Both the position numbers and the translations under genes were made by a program. The notes under the pieces were generated by a model, which did not search any database, was not told the origin of the DNA, and saw only the letters and a list, made by a program, of their open reading frames with translations. This document shows, one piece after another, positions 20,940-32,025 of a DNA stretch of 37,729 nt. Source of the stretch: Plantago elongata (Eukaryota > Streptophyta > Magnoliopsida > Lamiales > Plantaginaceae); assembly GCA_036897095.1 (NCBI GenBank), contig JAYMSP010001002.1:1-37729 (forward strand), given 5' to 3'. Every line of letters starts with the position of its first letter. Positions within the stretch are counted from its first letter, which is position 1.

Positions 20940-21330
20940 GAACTCATTAGTATATAATCTCAAACAGTAGAACAATGAAATGAATAATTGTTGAGAAATT
21001 GAGAGATGGAGGGACGATGTGATAAGAAATCTCATGATCATCATCATTCACTTCCAATTGGAACTCTCTTCTTTTTCTAGCTTTTTCTTTCGGGTCGTAG
21101 TACACATTTTCTATCAGTTGGTTGAGCACTATCGTGGTGATAACGTGTTGATAGAAAAAGAGAAAGAGCATGAAGAGAGTAGACAGTATAATAGAGATAA
21201 TGGAGAGTTCATTCTTCACTTATATGTTGTGTTGTGTGTACAATGAGAGTACAAATATGAGATATTTATACAAGTGTAAATGGAGATCAATGACCTAGAA
21301 GTATATATAGAGACATTCACTACTCCACTA
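20940..21330 (-). mobile_element. Possible LTR retrotransposon end (Copia-like), copy 2
   Basis: On the minus strand a TATAAATATCTC box near 21270 is followed by a pyrimidine-rich leader and then CAACACGTTATCACCACGAT near 21140. That sequence is similar to the common plant Copia-type junction CAACACGTTATCAGCACGA just after the LTR. No primer-binding site, gag or pol is visible and the element ends cannot be set, so this is a fragment at best. The 90- and 75-codon frames over it are likely chance. Confidence 0.35.
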
Positions 21331-23150
21331 ACCATTAACACCATTAATTCATTCATCCATTAACTAGTACAACTAATGTACATTTATCAATAACTATATT
21401 AGTAAAGTTATACCCCGTGAAATTTTATGCGTACAGTCAGCATATCAGCCATTTACATTACTACACATGATGCAAACACATTATATGTGTGTGGACATGG
21501 TAATAATATTTTCTTAAATTTGGAATATAAATAATTCAGTCATTATTATTCTATTTTATTTTAGAAAGGTGTTGAAAATTCATAGCCGCTACCATTATCT
21601 TGCAAATTACACACACACGTATATACAATTTTCACGTTAAACTGTAAAGTTTTTTTTTAATGAAAAATTAAGTTGTATTGACGTTGGTAATAAGCATGTG
21701 ACATTTATATTATCTAATTCTAGATACGATGCCTTCGAATGTATATGATTGGAATGACTATTAACTATAGACAATAAGTTAAAAATAAGTATATATTTCG
21801 GACCACGAGACAATCTATGTTGTTAATAATATTTTACATGTTACTAAAAATATTTATATTTCTTATTCAATTTTACTTTGGACGTCATAATTTAGGTTGT
21901 AGAGTTAGCATAATCCCAAAATGAACTTTTCTTTCAACAACTGAATGCTGTGTGGCCACTGGTCACATGTTGTAGGCAGATTTGTGTCTCTGGATTAATA
22001 AGTGAGGTGGAGAAGATCAAGGAAATGGACGAGGTTACTCCACGTAGTATTTCTTTCCCAAATTCGATGTATATGCAGTGTTATTTTCTCGAATAATATT
22101 ATGTATTTTTCTGAATAAAATTATTAATAATTAATTTATTATTAATTATAATATATGCAAACAATGTCATGTATATATAGAAAAGGATAAACTATCAACA
22201 TTAGTTTTGTTTAGACATCATTCCAATTTCCAAATTTTAACCCCCACTCCCCAAAATATTAATTCAATCGGACATAATTGAGACCAACACTCAATCTCAT
22301 ACAACTTTTAACGGGTCACATCTATCAGTGTGGTGTAAAACGTTTTGTGATGGATTCATTATAAAATACGAAAAAGTAGCCTCGAATGAATCTTGATTGA
22401 TATTATATCGTCAAATTATTTTATCTTTTTATATTAAACATTTATAATATGTTTAAGAGTTTAAATTAATAAAAATTTCACTTACAATTATTTTTTAAAT
22501 TCCACTAATTATTAAAAAAATACAAATTCGATTCAACTTGATAAAGGTCATATTCAAATTATTGTTAATCAAACACAAATTCACTCACTCAAATTATAAA
22601 TACTATATTAAAATCTTACATGCAACAACACACATGGAAGCAATTACATTTGGACTTAGAATTAATGCTCAAACAGGGCCAAGGTGCGATTAATTCTCAT
22701 AGATTTTTATGCCTCCCTAGTTGCCACATGTTGAGTCTCAACAAGAATCCTTGCATCCTCGAACCTCAAATGCATCTTCACTGGCATCATTTCAAACATC
22801 TCTCCTAACAATTCCTTTCCTTACTGTAAGTTAATTCTTGGATGCCAATGTTTAAGTTGTCACTATACGAGCTGGTATTGCTCGTACCTTTAATCACTAT
22901 GTCTACATATATTATAATAATATTCACACTGCAACAATTATACATATGTAAAGATTAAAGTGATTAGCTCGTTTCAGGCTTCGTTCGTAAAGGAGGAAAC
23001 ATTAATGCCAGATTACTAAGGCCACGTTTGTTATATCGCTGTAGAGGTCTTCTCCCCACTTAAATTGAACATTTTGTATACAAAAAATTCAATTTCAATT
23101 AAAAAAGACCACTCAGGTTCTATATCAATCAGTCTCTAAGGAGTTGTTGA
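21331..23150. other. Gene-free AT-rich DNA
   Basis: No supported gene. A 62-codon frame at 22620-22808 has no recognisable features. GTTTGTTATAT followed by CTGTAGAGG near 23028-23060 recalls the interior of the family A MITE but is too short and rearranged to call. Confidence 0.4.
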
Positions 23151-23153
23151 TCT

Positions 23154-23173
23154 TATCAACCGTACGGTTGATA
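23154..23173. repeat. 20-bp perfect palindrome
   Basis: TATCAACCGTACGGTTGATA equals its own reverse complement. With a two-base bulge the symmetry extends outward (GATCT on the left, AAGATG on the right), so a hairpin of about 30 bases is possible. It is followed by purine-rich DNA and no gene. Confidence 0.6.
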
Positions 23174-23611
23174 TTAAGATGTAGAACGGAGGGAAAAGTC
23201 ATTGGGAGGGAGAAATAGAGAAACGTGACTCAACTCCGTTTCTCACCGAATTTGTTTTAATTCATGAGTACTTCATATATATAAGCTTTGATCTATGTAA
23301 AGATATGACCATCTTTCAATTTGACACTTATGGAGAGAGAGCGAGAATTGGTAGAAATCGTTCAAGCATTCACCATTGTTGAGTGTTTTGAAGGTTTTGA
23401 TTCTTGTAATCTTTATGGGAAAGTGAATCGTTAAATTTTTTGTTATAGTTGTTTTTGCTCTTCAATTGGATATTTATCTCTTATTTGTTTGATCGACTGA
23501 ATTTTAAATTCAATTGTTTCAATCGATGATTGTGACACAACATAGTTTTCCGTAGAGTTTAAAATTTTAAATCAAATGATACTATATTCTAGGAGTTTAA
23601 AAAGTACATCA

Positions 23612-23779
23612 TCAATAACTAGTGCAGGAACTAGGTGGGCATTGAACTGATACAAAATCATGGGGATCTGAGGTGATGCTCAATTGCCCATACTGGTTTG
23701 GTTGTCTTGGATGTGGTCCTGGTGGAGGATAGGTCGGCCTTGGACAGAAATTTGAATCTTTGCTTCCTAGTTCATTCAT
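23612..23779 (-). CDS. Small Pro/Cys-containing open frame, 55 residues, unrecognised
   Basis: Minus-strand ATG at 23779-23777, stop TGA at 23614-23612. The middle reads F-C-P-R-P-T-Y-P-P-P-G-P-H-P-R-Q-P-N-Q-Y, followed by D-P-H-D-F-V-S-V-Q-C-P. The composition looks more like real protein than the surrounding AT-rich DNA, and this block has higher GC than its flanks. There is no signal peptide. It may be an exon or captured gene fragment rather than a complete gene. No family is recognised. Confidence 0.25.
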   Translation of the reverse strand: MNELGSKDSNFCPRPTYPPPGPHPRQPNQYGQLSITSDPHDFVSVQCPPSSCTSY

Positions 23780-24190
23780 TATTTACCTTGTGTGGTTATA
23801 CCTCTGAGTTTTAATAATTCGTACAATGGATCATTATAGTGTAATATATATAAGTATCATGAATGAAGTTATTAAAATAAATCTTAAAATAAGTTTGGCA
23901 TAAAATTTGCTAAAAACATTCATAATTCAATTTGGGTCCAGTTTACAAATATTATTCTCTTTATGCACAACCACATTTTACCTTACGAACAGTTTTAAAT
24001 CAGTCAACGTTAAAAAGCTTCATATAATATTAAATAAATTTGATCAATTACATCATTTCATTTTTAGACATTTTATATAACAATGATATTAACCCTATAA
24101 CTTTTATTTATACACAAATACCATCCTTTACAACTTACATTAAAATTAGTTAGCATTAATCAGCTAAAATACTAGATTTTTTTAACAATA

Positions 24191-24589
24191 CTAGAACATT
24201 GGCACGCAATACTCGCGTGTAAACTTCTAACTCAATAATATTGTTAAAAAATATTGAGTTAATAATAATTTTACATTATAATAGAATTATCAATTATAGT
24301 ACAGTTTTTAATAAGATTAAACCATATAAAATGTTATAAGAAAAAAAGTAGTTATGATGAGGGGTAAAATAGAAAAAATAAAAGTTGGTCCGCTAACTAC
24401 CCTGATCCTCTTACTTTTTATAATAGTAATAGATAATAGAATTATCAATTATAGTATAATTTTTAATAAAATTAAACAATATAAAACATTACAAAGAAAA
24501 AAGTAATTATGATGGAAGGTAAAATAGAAAAAATAAAAGTTGATATGTTAACTACCATATCTTGTTTCTTTTTATAATAGTAATAGAGA
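24191..24589 (-). mobile_element. Non-autonomous Helitron with a duplicated 5' part
   Basis: On the minus strand it starts A|TCTCTATTACTATTATAAA at 24589 and ends with the hairpin CACGCGAGTATTGCGTG, eight bases, then CTAG|T at 24191. This is the standard Helitron layout: 5' TC, 3' hairpin plus CTRR, inserted between A and T, without target duplication. A second 5' end, A|TCTATTACTATTATAAAAAG, begins at 24433. The two 5' portions (24589-24434 and 24433-~24278) are similar along their length, but only the inner one has a 3' end. There is no Rep/helicase coding, so it is non-autonomous. Confidence 0.8.
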
Positions 24590-24599
24590 TGGCCAAACA

Positions 24600-26630
24600 A
24601 CTACGGAATTCAATATGAATAGTGTACGCAAAATTTGGACTCGGGCCTATTTGGGTTATAAGAGACCTCTTGGGTTAAAGCAGGGTCTAGTTTCCTTCCC
24701 AGGCATGCACAAGAAGTCAAGACGCCCATGTCTAGGCCTACTTGGGCTCTATCCGTGTCGCTACTTAAGAGCCCAATCTGCTAATTAACAACACGGACCA
24801 AGGCATGTGACTCTCGCACATCTGGGCATTTTGGGAAAAATTCACGCCACCGGCCCATTGCGAAGAAAATTGTAAAAATCGATCCATGAAAATAAAATAT
24901 TTATAAAAAACGACCTGAAACAGTATCATAATGGGTAAATGATACAGTTTTTCACACCTAAAACTATATCATAATTTTTTTATTGTATCATAGAATACAA
25001 ATTATACAGCGGTCTTTTTTTTTAAATTTGTCCAACACATTACCGGCCCGTAATGCTCCGACATTTTGTCCTTCAACTTCAGAAATCGGATGGCCCTAAT
25101 TGACAACCAAGCCCAGGGCCCAAGGCTGTTAGTATTTCCTAGGGAAGACCCAACACGGAGCCCAACATATTTATAAGAAAATGAACGCTGAGAAATTGTT
25201 TCTAGCTAACTCATTTATAAACAGGTTATTATGTTATCAATAATGATATTTATATTATTAATCTAAACGTTTACATTGTTAACGAGAGATAAGTATCTTA
25301 TAATATATAAAAACACCAATGTTCCGTGTTTGGATATTGGTTTTCTTTGAAGTATTTATTTCTTTTCTTTTCAATTGTTATCTTCATAGAAAAATCGTTT
25401 GGGCTTAAACTCAAAAAATCATACATTCGGATATGAACTTTCTTCAACTATAATGTAGACTAACATCAACATGAGTAATTAACATCACAGTTGACGACAA
25501 TCCTTGACGTCAAAACACGAAACAAAACTCCAAAAGCTTTCTGGATTTTGATTGTTTTGGCCCAGATAGAGATTAGACATTTGCCCAGTGTCCATGGCTT
25601 TATGACGCTGTCCGGTGGTGTCCCATACCACTCACTCTCAGAATCGGGGTGCTATATGTAAAAGAGTGTTCGATGTCATATTTAAAATAAATTGTCTATC
25701 TCAATCGTAAAGTTCAGCTTAATTAGTTAATGAGATGAGTTATTCTCCAAATTTCAAACTCAGTTCATTTTGTTTGAATTCTAGCTTGTTACGATGTTAT
25801 CATAATACATATATATATATATATTTATATATAATCGAATTAAATCTAATTAATACCACGATAGATAATGCACTAAGTTGATAGATGGGGTCATGAAACA
25901 AAGACATCGACATGGTATATGAGTACTAGCTTTTGAATCCCCCGCAGCTCAAAACATGTCACATAACATAATTACAGACAATTTCCTTCCGTTTTGAAAA
26001 AGGAAAGAGTTTTTGCTAAAGAAATTTTTTAAATGAGATAAGACTTATACTCCACTCAAATGTGACAGATACATGATAAATATTTTACAGATCGAATAGA
26101 TCGATGTAAGGATATTCCAGACATTAATCAATCTTTGGAGCTAAGAACAAATAATTAACAGAGTATATAGTAATATAAATAATCATTAGGAATATACTAT
26201 AAATTGATTAATCCCAGGGCATGTTCATTGTGGTTCGGTGAAGACGACATAGCCCACAAGAATAGTAAATTGTTGATTAGTTGGATAATCTCCGATAATA
26301 ATGGATCTAATTTTTTATCAATAGTTGAAGATATGCTAAATCAATATGAAATCTTGAACTCATTAGTTTAGACTATGCACAATTTGATTGGCCTAATTCT
26401 TCAATTAGTAACTTCATTAGTTGGGGGGAAGTGAGCCACCTACAACATGCCTATGAATCACAATGTACTCAAACTTTGACTAGGACTTGTATTTTCATTT
26501 TGCTTTTCATAACTCCATAATATAATTTTGGTTTACAGATATGAAATTCTGTCTCCAGTAAGTATTCCTATGACATTATCAACTAAGTATGCTCGAATTT
26601 AATACTAAACATCTGTTCCAAAGTGACAAT
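24600..26630. other. Gene-free intergenic DNA
   Basis: No gene supported. A somewhat GC-richer patch at 24600-24850 has no open frame of note. A hairpin (24918-24929 with 24939-24950, 12-bp arms with one mismatch, 9-base loop) based on GTATCAT/ATGATAC lies in a low-complexity stretch. A short AT repeat occurs at about 25807-25824. Confidence 0.4.
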
Positions 26631-26633
26631 TTA

Positions 26634-26886
26634 TGGGCAGATTGACATGCGACTTAAATAACCCGATTTAAATATCTGAATAATAATCGAAATTATAGTG
26701 AAATTGTTAAAATTGTGTTTGGTATAGAATTGTAATTTAATAGGGTATTATTGGTTTGTTATATAAATAGAGAAAAATATTGTTACTGTAGAGGCATTTC
26801 GATCTTCAACATTTAAATACCATAACAAACATAAAATTCTCGAGTAGCATTCAAACGGGCATTTAAATGCTACTCCGATCACACCT
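26634..26886 (+). mobile_element. Harbinger-like MITE, family A, copy 2
   Basis: 253 bp flanked by TTA at 26631-26633 and 26887-26889. The left end is TGGGCAGATTGACATGCGAC; the complement of the right end is AGGTGTGATCGGAGTAGCAT. It has the same internal block order and orientation as copy 1 (5450-5678). Confidence 0.8.
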
Positions 26887-27085
26887 TTATTTTTTAAAAT
26901 CATTCCAAGCTAAACTATCATACTAGATGGTGACTCACATAATTAAGTAATCTTGTGACATTTAGCAGAAGATATTTGTCCAAAAAAATATAGTGGATAA
27001 TTTAGATTTCATAATCACTTACAAGTAACTTCTTTTAAATTGGTTAATATTTTAGAAAAAAATTGTTAGAAAACTTTAACACTAA

Positions 27086-27240
27086 GACTATATTCTCTTC
27101 AAATAAACATGATGTCTGCCAGTTTCTTTAGTTCAGCTTAGTTTAGTCATATTTTATATTATAGTTCAGTTCCATTTAGTTTAGTTTAGTTTAGTTCTAT
27201 GCATTCCATTCATAAAATTGCAGTTGAAAAAAATAGCGCT
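27086..27240 (+). mobile_element. Tourist-like MITE, family C, copy 1
   Basis: 155 bp starting GACTATATTCTCTTCAA and ending TTGAAAAAAATAGCGC, an imperfect inverted repeat. It is flanked by TAA at 27083-27085 and 27241-27243. The interior is rich in TTTAGTT and TTCAGTT repeats. Confidence 0.75.
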
Positions 27241-27243
27241 TAA

Positions 27244-27358
27244 GGCTATGTTCTCTTCAACTGAAAACTATTTCAATTCAACTCTGCTTAGTTATATTTT
27301 ATAGTTTATACTATATTTCAGTTCAATTCAGTAAATTACAGTTGAAGAAAACAGTGCC
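27244..27358 (+). mobile_element. Tourist-like MITE, family C, copy 2, adjoining copy 1
   Basis: 115 bp starting GGCTATGTTCTCTTCAACTG; the complement of its right end is GGCACTGTTTTCTTCAACTG. It is flanked by TAA at 27241-27243 and 27359-27361. The left TAA is the same trinucleotide that ends copy 1. Confidence 0.8.
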
Positions 27359-27387
27359 TAAGTATTACAAAAAAAAATCCGACATGC

Positions 27388-27478
27388 GTTAATACAATGT
27401 TGTAATTTAGCAAGTCATATGTTAATATAATATTATAACTCAACAAATCATATGTTAATATAGTGTTATAACGCATAG
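27388..27478 (+). repeat. 33-bp tandem repeat, 2.7 units
   Basis: Units begin GTTAATA at 27388, 27421 and 27454 and each complete unit ends TCATAT. Units differ at several positions. Confidence 0.8.
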
Positions 27479-27558
27479 TGCTTCTGGTTGTAATAAAATT
27501 TGGGGAGATCCCTTATGTTATAAACCCATAAAATTTTAATAGTGTCTTCAAATATTTA

Positions 27559-27665
27559 GGATGTGTTCTCCTCAATTTAAATTTAATGAACTGAATTGAA
27601 GTGAGGTATAAATATAACTAAACCAAACTGAACTAGATTGATTTTCAATTGAATAGAATACAACC
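27559..27665 (+). mobile_element. Tourist-like MITE, family C, copy 3
   Basis: 107 bp starting GGATGTGTTCTCCTCAATT; the complement of its right end is GGTTGTATTCTATTCAATTG. It is flanked by TTA at 27556-27558 and 27666-27668. Same terminal pattern as copies 1 and 2, with a shorter interior. Confidence 0.75.
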
Positions 27666-27756
27666 TTAGCTCACATCTACAATGAGTTCACATCAAATCT
27701 CAAATAGACTTTTTGAAAAGGGTACATTTTAACTTAATAAGAGTGTAGAATATTTA

Positions 27757-27905
27757 GGGTCTGATTGGGATGGCATTTAAATGCCTCAATTTGACTCGAT
27801 AAACGGTGATTTGGTCTAAAATACATTTCAAATATTCCAATTTCAATTCCATTACAAACACAATTTCATCAAAATCACCATTCAAATGCCATGCCAATCA
27901 ACCCC
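27757..27905 (+). mobile_element. Harbinger-like MITE, family B, copy 2
   Basis: 149 bp starting GGGTCTGATTGGGATGGCAT and ending TGCCATGCCAATCAACCCC, flanked by TTA at 27754-27756 and 27906-27908. It matches the copy at 16470-16617 along its length. Confidence 0.85.
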
Positions 27906-27909
27906 TTAA

Positions 27910-28615
27910 TTATTATATAAATATTTATAAGTCCGAACTTTTAAATGAAATCTAATAAATAATGTACAAGGGCGGCGCCCTGCTATGTTGGGTAGTACAT
28001 TTGCCCCACATTTTAAGACAACACAAAAGAAATCGTGCAATCTGTAGTTTTGGCATTTGGCCCACACAATTTAATATAAAATATACTTTTCTTGTACATA
28101 TATTGTTGATTTAATAAGAAAATGATATTGTTTATGGATTCATTCTTATTATCATTCATCCCTTTGACTCTATACCAATTAAAGAAAACCATTTTATTCA
28201 TAAAATTGTGTAGATATTCGTCCTAGCTACAAATTGATTTTTTTCTTCATTTGTCTTTGATGTTGATGAATTATGCTACCGAATTAATGGTGATGGAGTT
28301 TTCTAATTCTTCTCTTGGTGTGAACAGTCTGCACAGCTAGCCAAGTACAAACAATTAGGCAAACAACAATTAGCCATGAATTTGAATGTCAACTCTTTTC
28401 CCTTTCAATGTCCCATTTAATTTTAACTTCTTGGTATCAATTTATTTGGTACTTTCCATGCCTTTTTCTTTTTACACCCGGTCTACGTGGATGTGGAATA
28501 AACGCTAAAAATGGAAATAGTAGCTTAGATAACAATTTGGTTTCATCAATGCCAAAAATAGATTGATTATGGCATTCTAATATGGAAATATTACAACTTC
28601 ATAGTTTTAAATGAA
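27910..28615. other. Intergenic DNA before the LINE
   Basis: No gene recognised. A 62-codon minus-strand frame at 28013-28201 is likely chance. Confidence 0.35.
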
Positions 28616-28974
28616 ATTGCAACAATTCTGGTATTCTAACCAGGTTGCTTCCTTAAACCTAGATAAAACTTGTATTCTCCTAAGTCGATCATTTAATAAA
28701 TGGTCAATTCGAACATGCACTTCTATTGATACATCTTTACATAAGAATATGAATAAAATGGACCATCTTGAAAAGCTGTTATGCTAATCCCAAACATTAT
28801 GGTCCTTTAATGGAGAAACTTGAATCAGAAAACTACGTGCTATATGTGAATGGATTAAAAGAATTGATCAAAACTCTAAATATTTTCATTCTTTAACAAC
28901 GCATCGAAAGCGGCGGAGTTTTATCCATGGTATGAAAGATACCAATGGAAATTGACAGACGCATCCAAACTTAA

Positions 28975-30009
28975 TTGTTAATGAATTTTTTAATTTTCTT
29001 CAAGAGCTGCAGTCAAGGAGCTAATCTTACACCTTTATTGAACATTCAAACTCCTCAATTGCTCTCATATCAGCAACAAGAGTTGATAAAACCAGTCTCC
29101 GATGATGAGATTTGGGCAGTTGTCTCTTCTATTAGGCCTACTAAGGTCCAGATGGGCTTGAGCTGGTTTTTATCAGCATCATTGGTCCTTTATTAGAGAT
29201 AAAGTTCAAAATACGATTCACCGGTTTTTTCAAACTAGTTTTTTAGAAGATGGAATTAATCATACACAAATCATAATGCTTCCCAAAGTTGATGATCCTA
29301 AGACTGTTAATCAATTTTGGCCAATAAGTCTTTGCAATGTCTCCATAAAAATAATTACAAAAGTTTTGGTTAATCGACTTAGGCCTTTTATGGATTAAAT
29401 AATTTCACCTTTTCAAAATGGCTTTGTACCTGGCCGTCAAATTTTTGACATCATTATGTTGGCCCATGAACAGTTGCATACTTTATCTAAAAAACGTAAA
29501 GGCAACTAAGTTATTTGGGTTTCAAACTTGATATTGAGAAAGCCTAAGTTATTTGGATTCTTACTCTAACTCTTACGAAGTTTGGCTGTCCTGAGCATTT
29601 TATCTAGTTCATTATGTCCTGTGTGAAAATCACTTCTTTCTACGTCAAAATTAATGGTTTCACTTCAGACACTTGAAAACCCACTCGGGGATTGCGACTA
29701 GGCGATCCCCTCTCTCCTTACTTGTTCATATTATGTCAAGATCTTTTCGTTGCTAAAATACAAGATTTTGTAAGAAATAAACTAATTGATGGATTAAAAC
29801 CCAGCCATAACTGTGAAGCAATTCCTTTGCCCTGTTTCGCGGACGACTGTATGCTCTTTTGTAAAAGTAACAATAAATCTGTCCGCAATCTTCTCTCGTG
29901 TCTTCAAGTTTATGATGCATTCTCTGGACAATCTATTTGTTGGCCCAAATACCGTATCATTTCGCCAATACTAACTTGTCTACTAAAAGGCGCATCACTG
30001 AAATTTTAA
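28975..30009 (+). pseudogene. LINE reverse transcriptase fragments
   Basis: The frame at 28975-29196 carries the pre-palm region (S-D-D-E-I-W-A-V-V-S-S-I-R-P-T-K). Broken frames at 29200-29510 carry P-F-Q-N-G-F-V-P-G-R-Q-I. The frame at 29692-30009 carries L-R-L-G-D-P-L-S-P-Y-L-F-I-L and the F-A-D-D active-site motif at 29836-29847. Two stop codons and frame changes lie between the blocks, including around 29396-29510 and 29670. The two catalytic Asp residues remain but the domain cannot be translated as one protein. Confidence 0.85.
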
Positions 30010-31290
30010 ATGTCACTCATAATAAGCGCAAAGACAAGTATCTGGGACTACCTCTTTTACTTGGCCACAAGAAGGTTGATTTATTTGATCAACTTCTTCT
30101 CAAAACTCAATCCTGCATTGACATGTGGTATAATCATTTATTATCTTTTGCGGGAGGAACTACTTTGATTCAAGCTGTCACCTCAGCCATCCCGTCTTTT
30201 GCCATGTCCGTATGTAAGGTTCCAGCTTCAACTATTTCTCGGCTAGATCAAATTAACAAAAGGTTTCTTTGTTCTGGCAAAAAAGATCGGTGTCAAAGAT
30301 CCCGTGTTACTTGGCACAAAGTTTGCTTACCCAAGTTTAAAGTTGGTTTAGGTATTCGCAATCTACAAGGGTTAATGAAGCCTACTTGTTTAAAATTTTA
30401 TGGCAGCTTCATGCTCACCCCCACTCGCTTTGGGCACATATTTTTCGGCACAAATATTTCCCAAACGGTAATTTGTGGGAAGTGCCCTCTAGAGCGTCCC
30501 ATAGTTGGCTATGGTGATGTTTACTTAAAGTATGTACGAATCTCAGGCAACAATTATGTTGGGCTATTGGTAATGGTAATGAGGTCTTCTTCTGGACAGA
30601 CCCCTGGGTGCCGGGAATCAAACTGGTGGATCATTCTACATGCCCTGTTAATATTACAGAAAAAGTCTCGGCTTATATCAATAACGACTTCTGGAATATC
30701 ATTAAACTTTCACAACATCTTCACAGCTGGGACATTATAAGTCGGATAATTGCTATTCTGCTGGCTAATTTGGCTCAACAAGACCGTCTTATCTGGCCAC
30801 ATCATAAGTCAGGCGATGTCACAATCGAATCGGCTTACAATCATCTTTCCTCTAGTCGAGATTGTGCTCCTCCTTGGGCATGTGGCATTGATAGTGGCAA
30901 CTACAAATTCCGATTCGAGTTCGCACATTTCTATGGATGGCAGTTTGGGATGCTCTCCCAACATATACTTTCCTTCATAAGTGTAATGTTCCAATTTCTC
31001 CAATGTGTGCTCTCTACGAACAACAGGATGAAACAATGGATTATCTATTATTCAATTGCCAAGAATTTGAATGGCTTCACAATATCTTCTTTCCGCATAA
31101 TCTGTCCATCTACTGTATCACCCAACTTTTCACCAGCTATCCCATCTCTCATCCTTTTCTCTGTATCGTGTCTTTATTGAGTTGGTTTTTTTGGCGCGCT
31201 CGAAATAACTTCATCTTCTGCCAAATCCACATTAATCACCTTACTATCTTGAAACAACTGCTTAAAGCTCAAAGGGACTGTAAACTCTAA
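29937..31290 (+). pseudogene. LINE region between RT and RNase H (zf-RVT)
   Basis: The frame at 29937-30740 reads K-Y-L-G-L-P-L-L-L-G and later R-V-T-W-H-K-V-C-L-P-K, both typical after the palm domain of plant LINEs. A frame at 30608-31180 reads D-R-L-I-W-P-H-H-K-S-G-D-V-T-I-E-S-A-Y. The frame at 30937-31290 reads A-V-W-D-A-L-P-T-Y-T-F-L-H-K and then F-F-W-R-A-R-N-N-F-I-F. The zinc-finger site keeps only some of its Cys and His residues. Overlapping frames show at least two frameshifts. Confidence 0.8.
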
Positions 31291-31351
31291 TCTTTGTCGC
31301 AAACGAGTCATATTTTATCAATGGAGACCATTCACAGCGCTACCAGCCTGT

Positions 31352-31714
31352 TTGAAAGTCGACGGATCGGCTCTATCTATCCCAGGACCAGCTGGAATAG
31401 GAGGCATTCTTTGCAAACATAACGTCACGTTTTATCGTGCAATATCAGCTTTTGTCGGCATCACGGACAATCATATGGTTGAACTTTTAGCCATGAAATA
31501 TGGCTTGTTTGTTGCACTTCAACTTGAGATTACTGCTTTAGAAATCCAAACTGACTCTTCGTATGTTTTCAACTGTTTTTCCAGGGACACGGAAATAGCA
31601 TGGATGCATCAACCTTTGGTGAAGAAAATCAACCAGCTCCTTAGCAGACTGTCTACTTGGGAACTTCATCTAACCTACAAGGAATCTAATGGCACTGCAG
31701 ACATTTTGGCCTAA
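31352..31714 (+). pseudogene. LINE RNase H domain, open over 120 codons
   Basis: Begins K-V-D-G-S-A, then G-G-I-L-C-K, N-H-M-V-E-L-L-A-M-K-Y-G-L, Q-T-D-S-S-Y-V and N-G-T-A-D-I-L-A followed by a stop. The conserved acidic residues (D in VDGS, E in VELLA, D in TDSS, D near the end) are all present. It is the best-preserved part of the LINE, but is cut off from the upstream domains. Confidence 0.85.
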
Positions 31715-32025
31715 TTAGGCAGTGGATATTTGCATGTAATAGACAATCAACTAGTTGGCACTACTACTCGGGTTGAATCTAGGCAGTTCGATATATGTAT
31801 ATGGGACGAATGCCCGACATGATTTTGTCATTTTGTTATTTCAGATATGTATTCTAAACAGCCCCGGCTAGTATCTTGTTGGACAGAACATGTATTAGTA
31901 CAAAGTAATGTAAGGTATTAGTATAAAGAAACAAGAAGGAACCATGGCTCACAAGACCTCTGCAAACATTGGAGCATAAGGGTGTTGACTTAAAACATAG
32001 GGTATTTTAATGCCTTCCAATAAAA

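Larger units (their letters stand above)
28616..32025 (+). mobile_element. Degenerate, 5'-truncated L1-type LINE
   Basis: Successive plus-strand pieces in several frames match the plant LINE ORF2 order: linker before the reverse transcriptase, reverse transcriptase, zf-RVT zinc-finger region, RNase H. The apurinic endonuclease and ORF1 expected upstream are absent, as is usual after incomplete target-primed reverse transcription. Many stops and frameshifts separate the pieces, so it is dead. The 3' end is inferred near an AATAAAAAAATT tract at 32018-32029. Boundaries are approximate and no target-site duplication was identified. Confidence 0.85.

Noticed and set aside
23028..23140. A seventh copy of the family A MITE
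   Set aside because: Only short matching words remain in order, with no termini, so it could be chance or a very old remnant.
27170..27196. TTTAGTT repeats as an interstitial telomere sequence
   Set aside because: The plant telomere unit is TTTAGGG; this run is TTTAGTT/TTCAGTT and belongs to the interior of a MITE.
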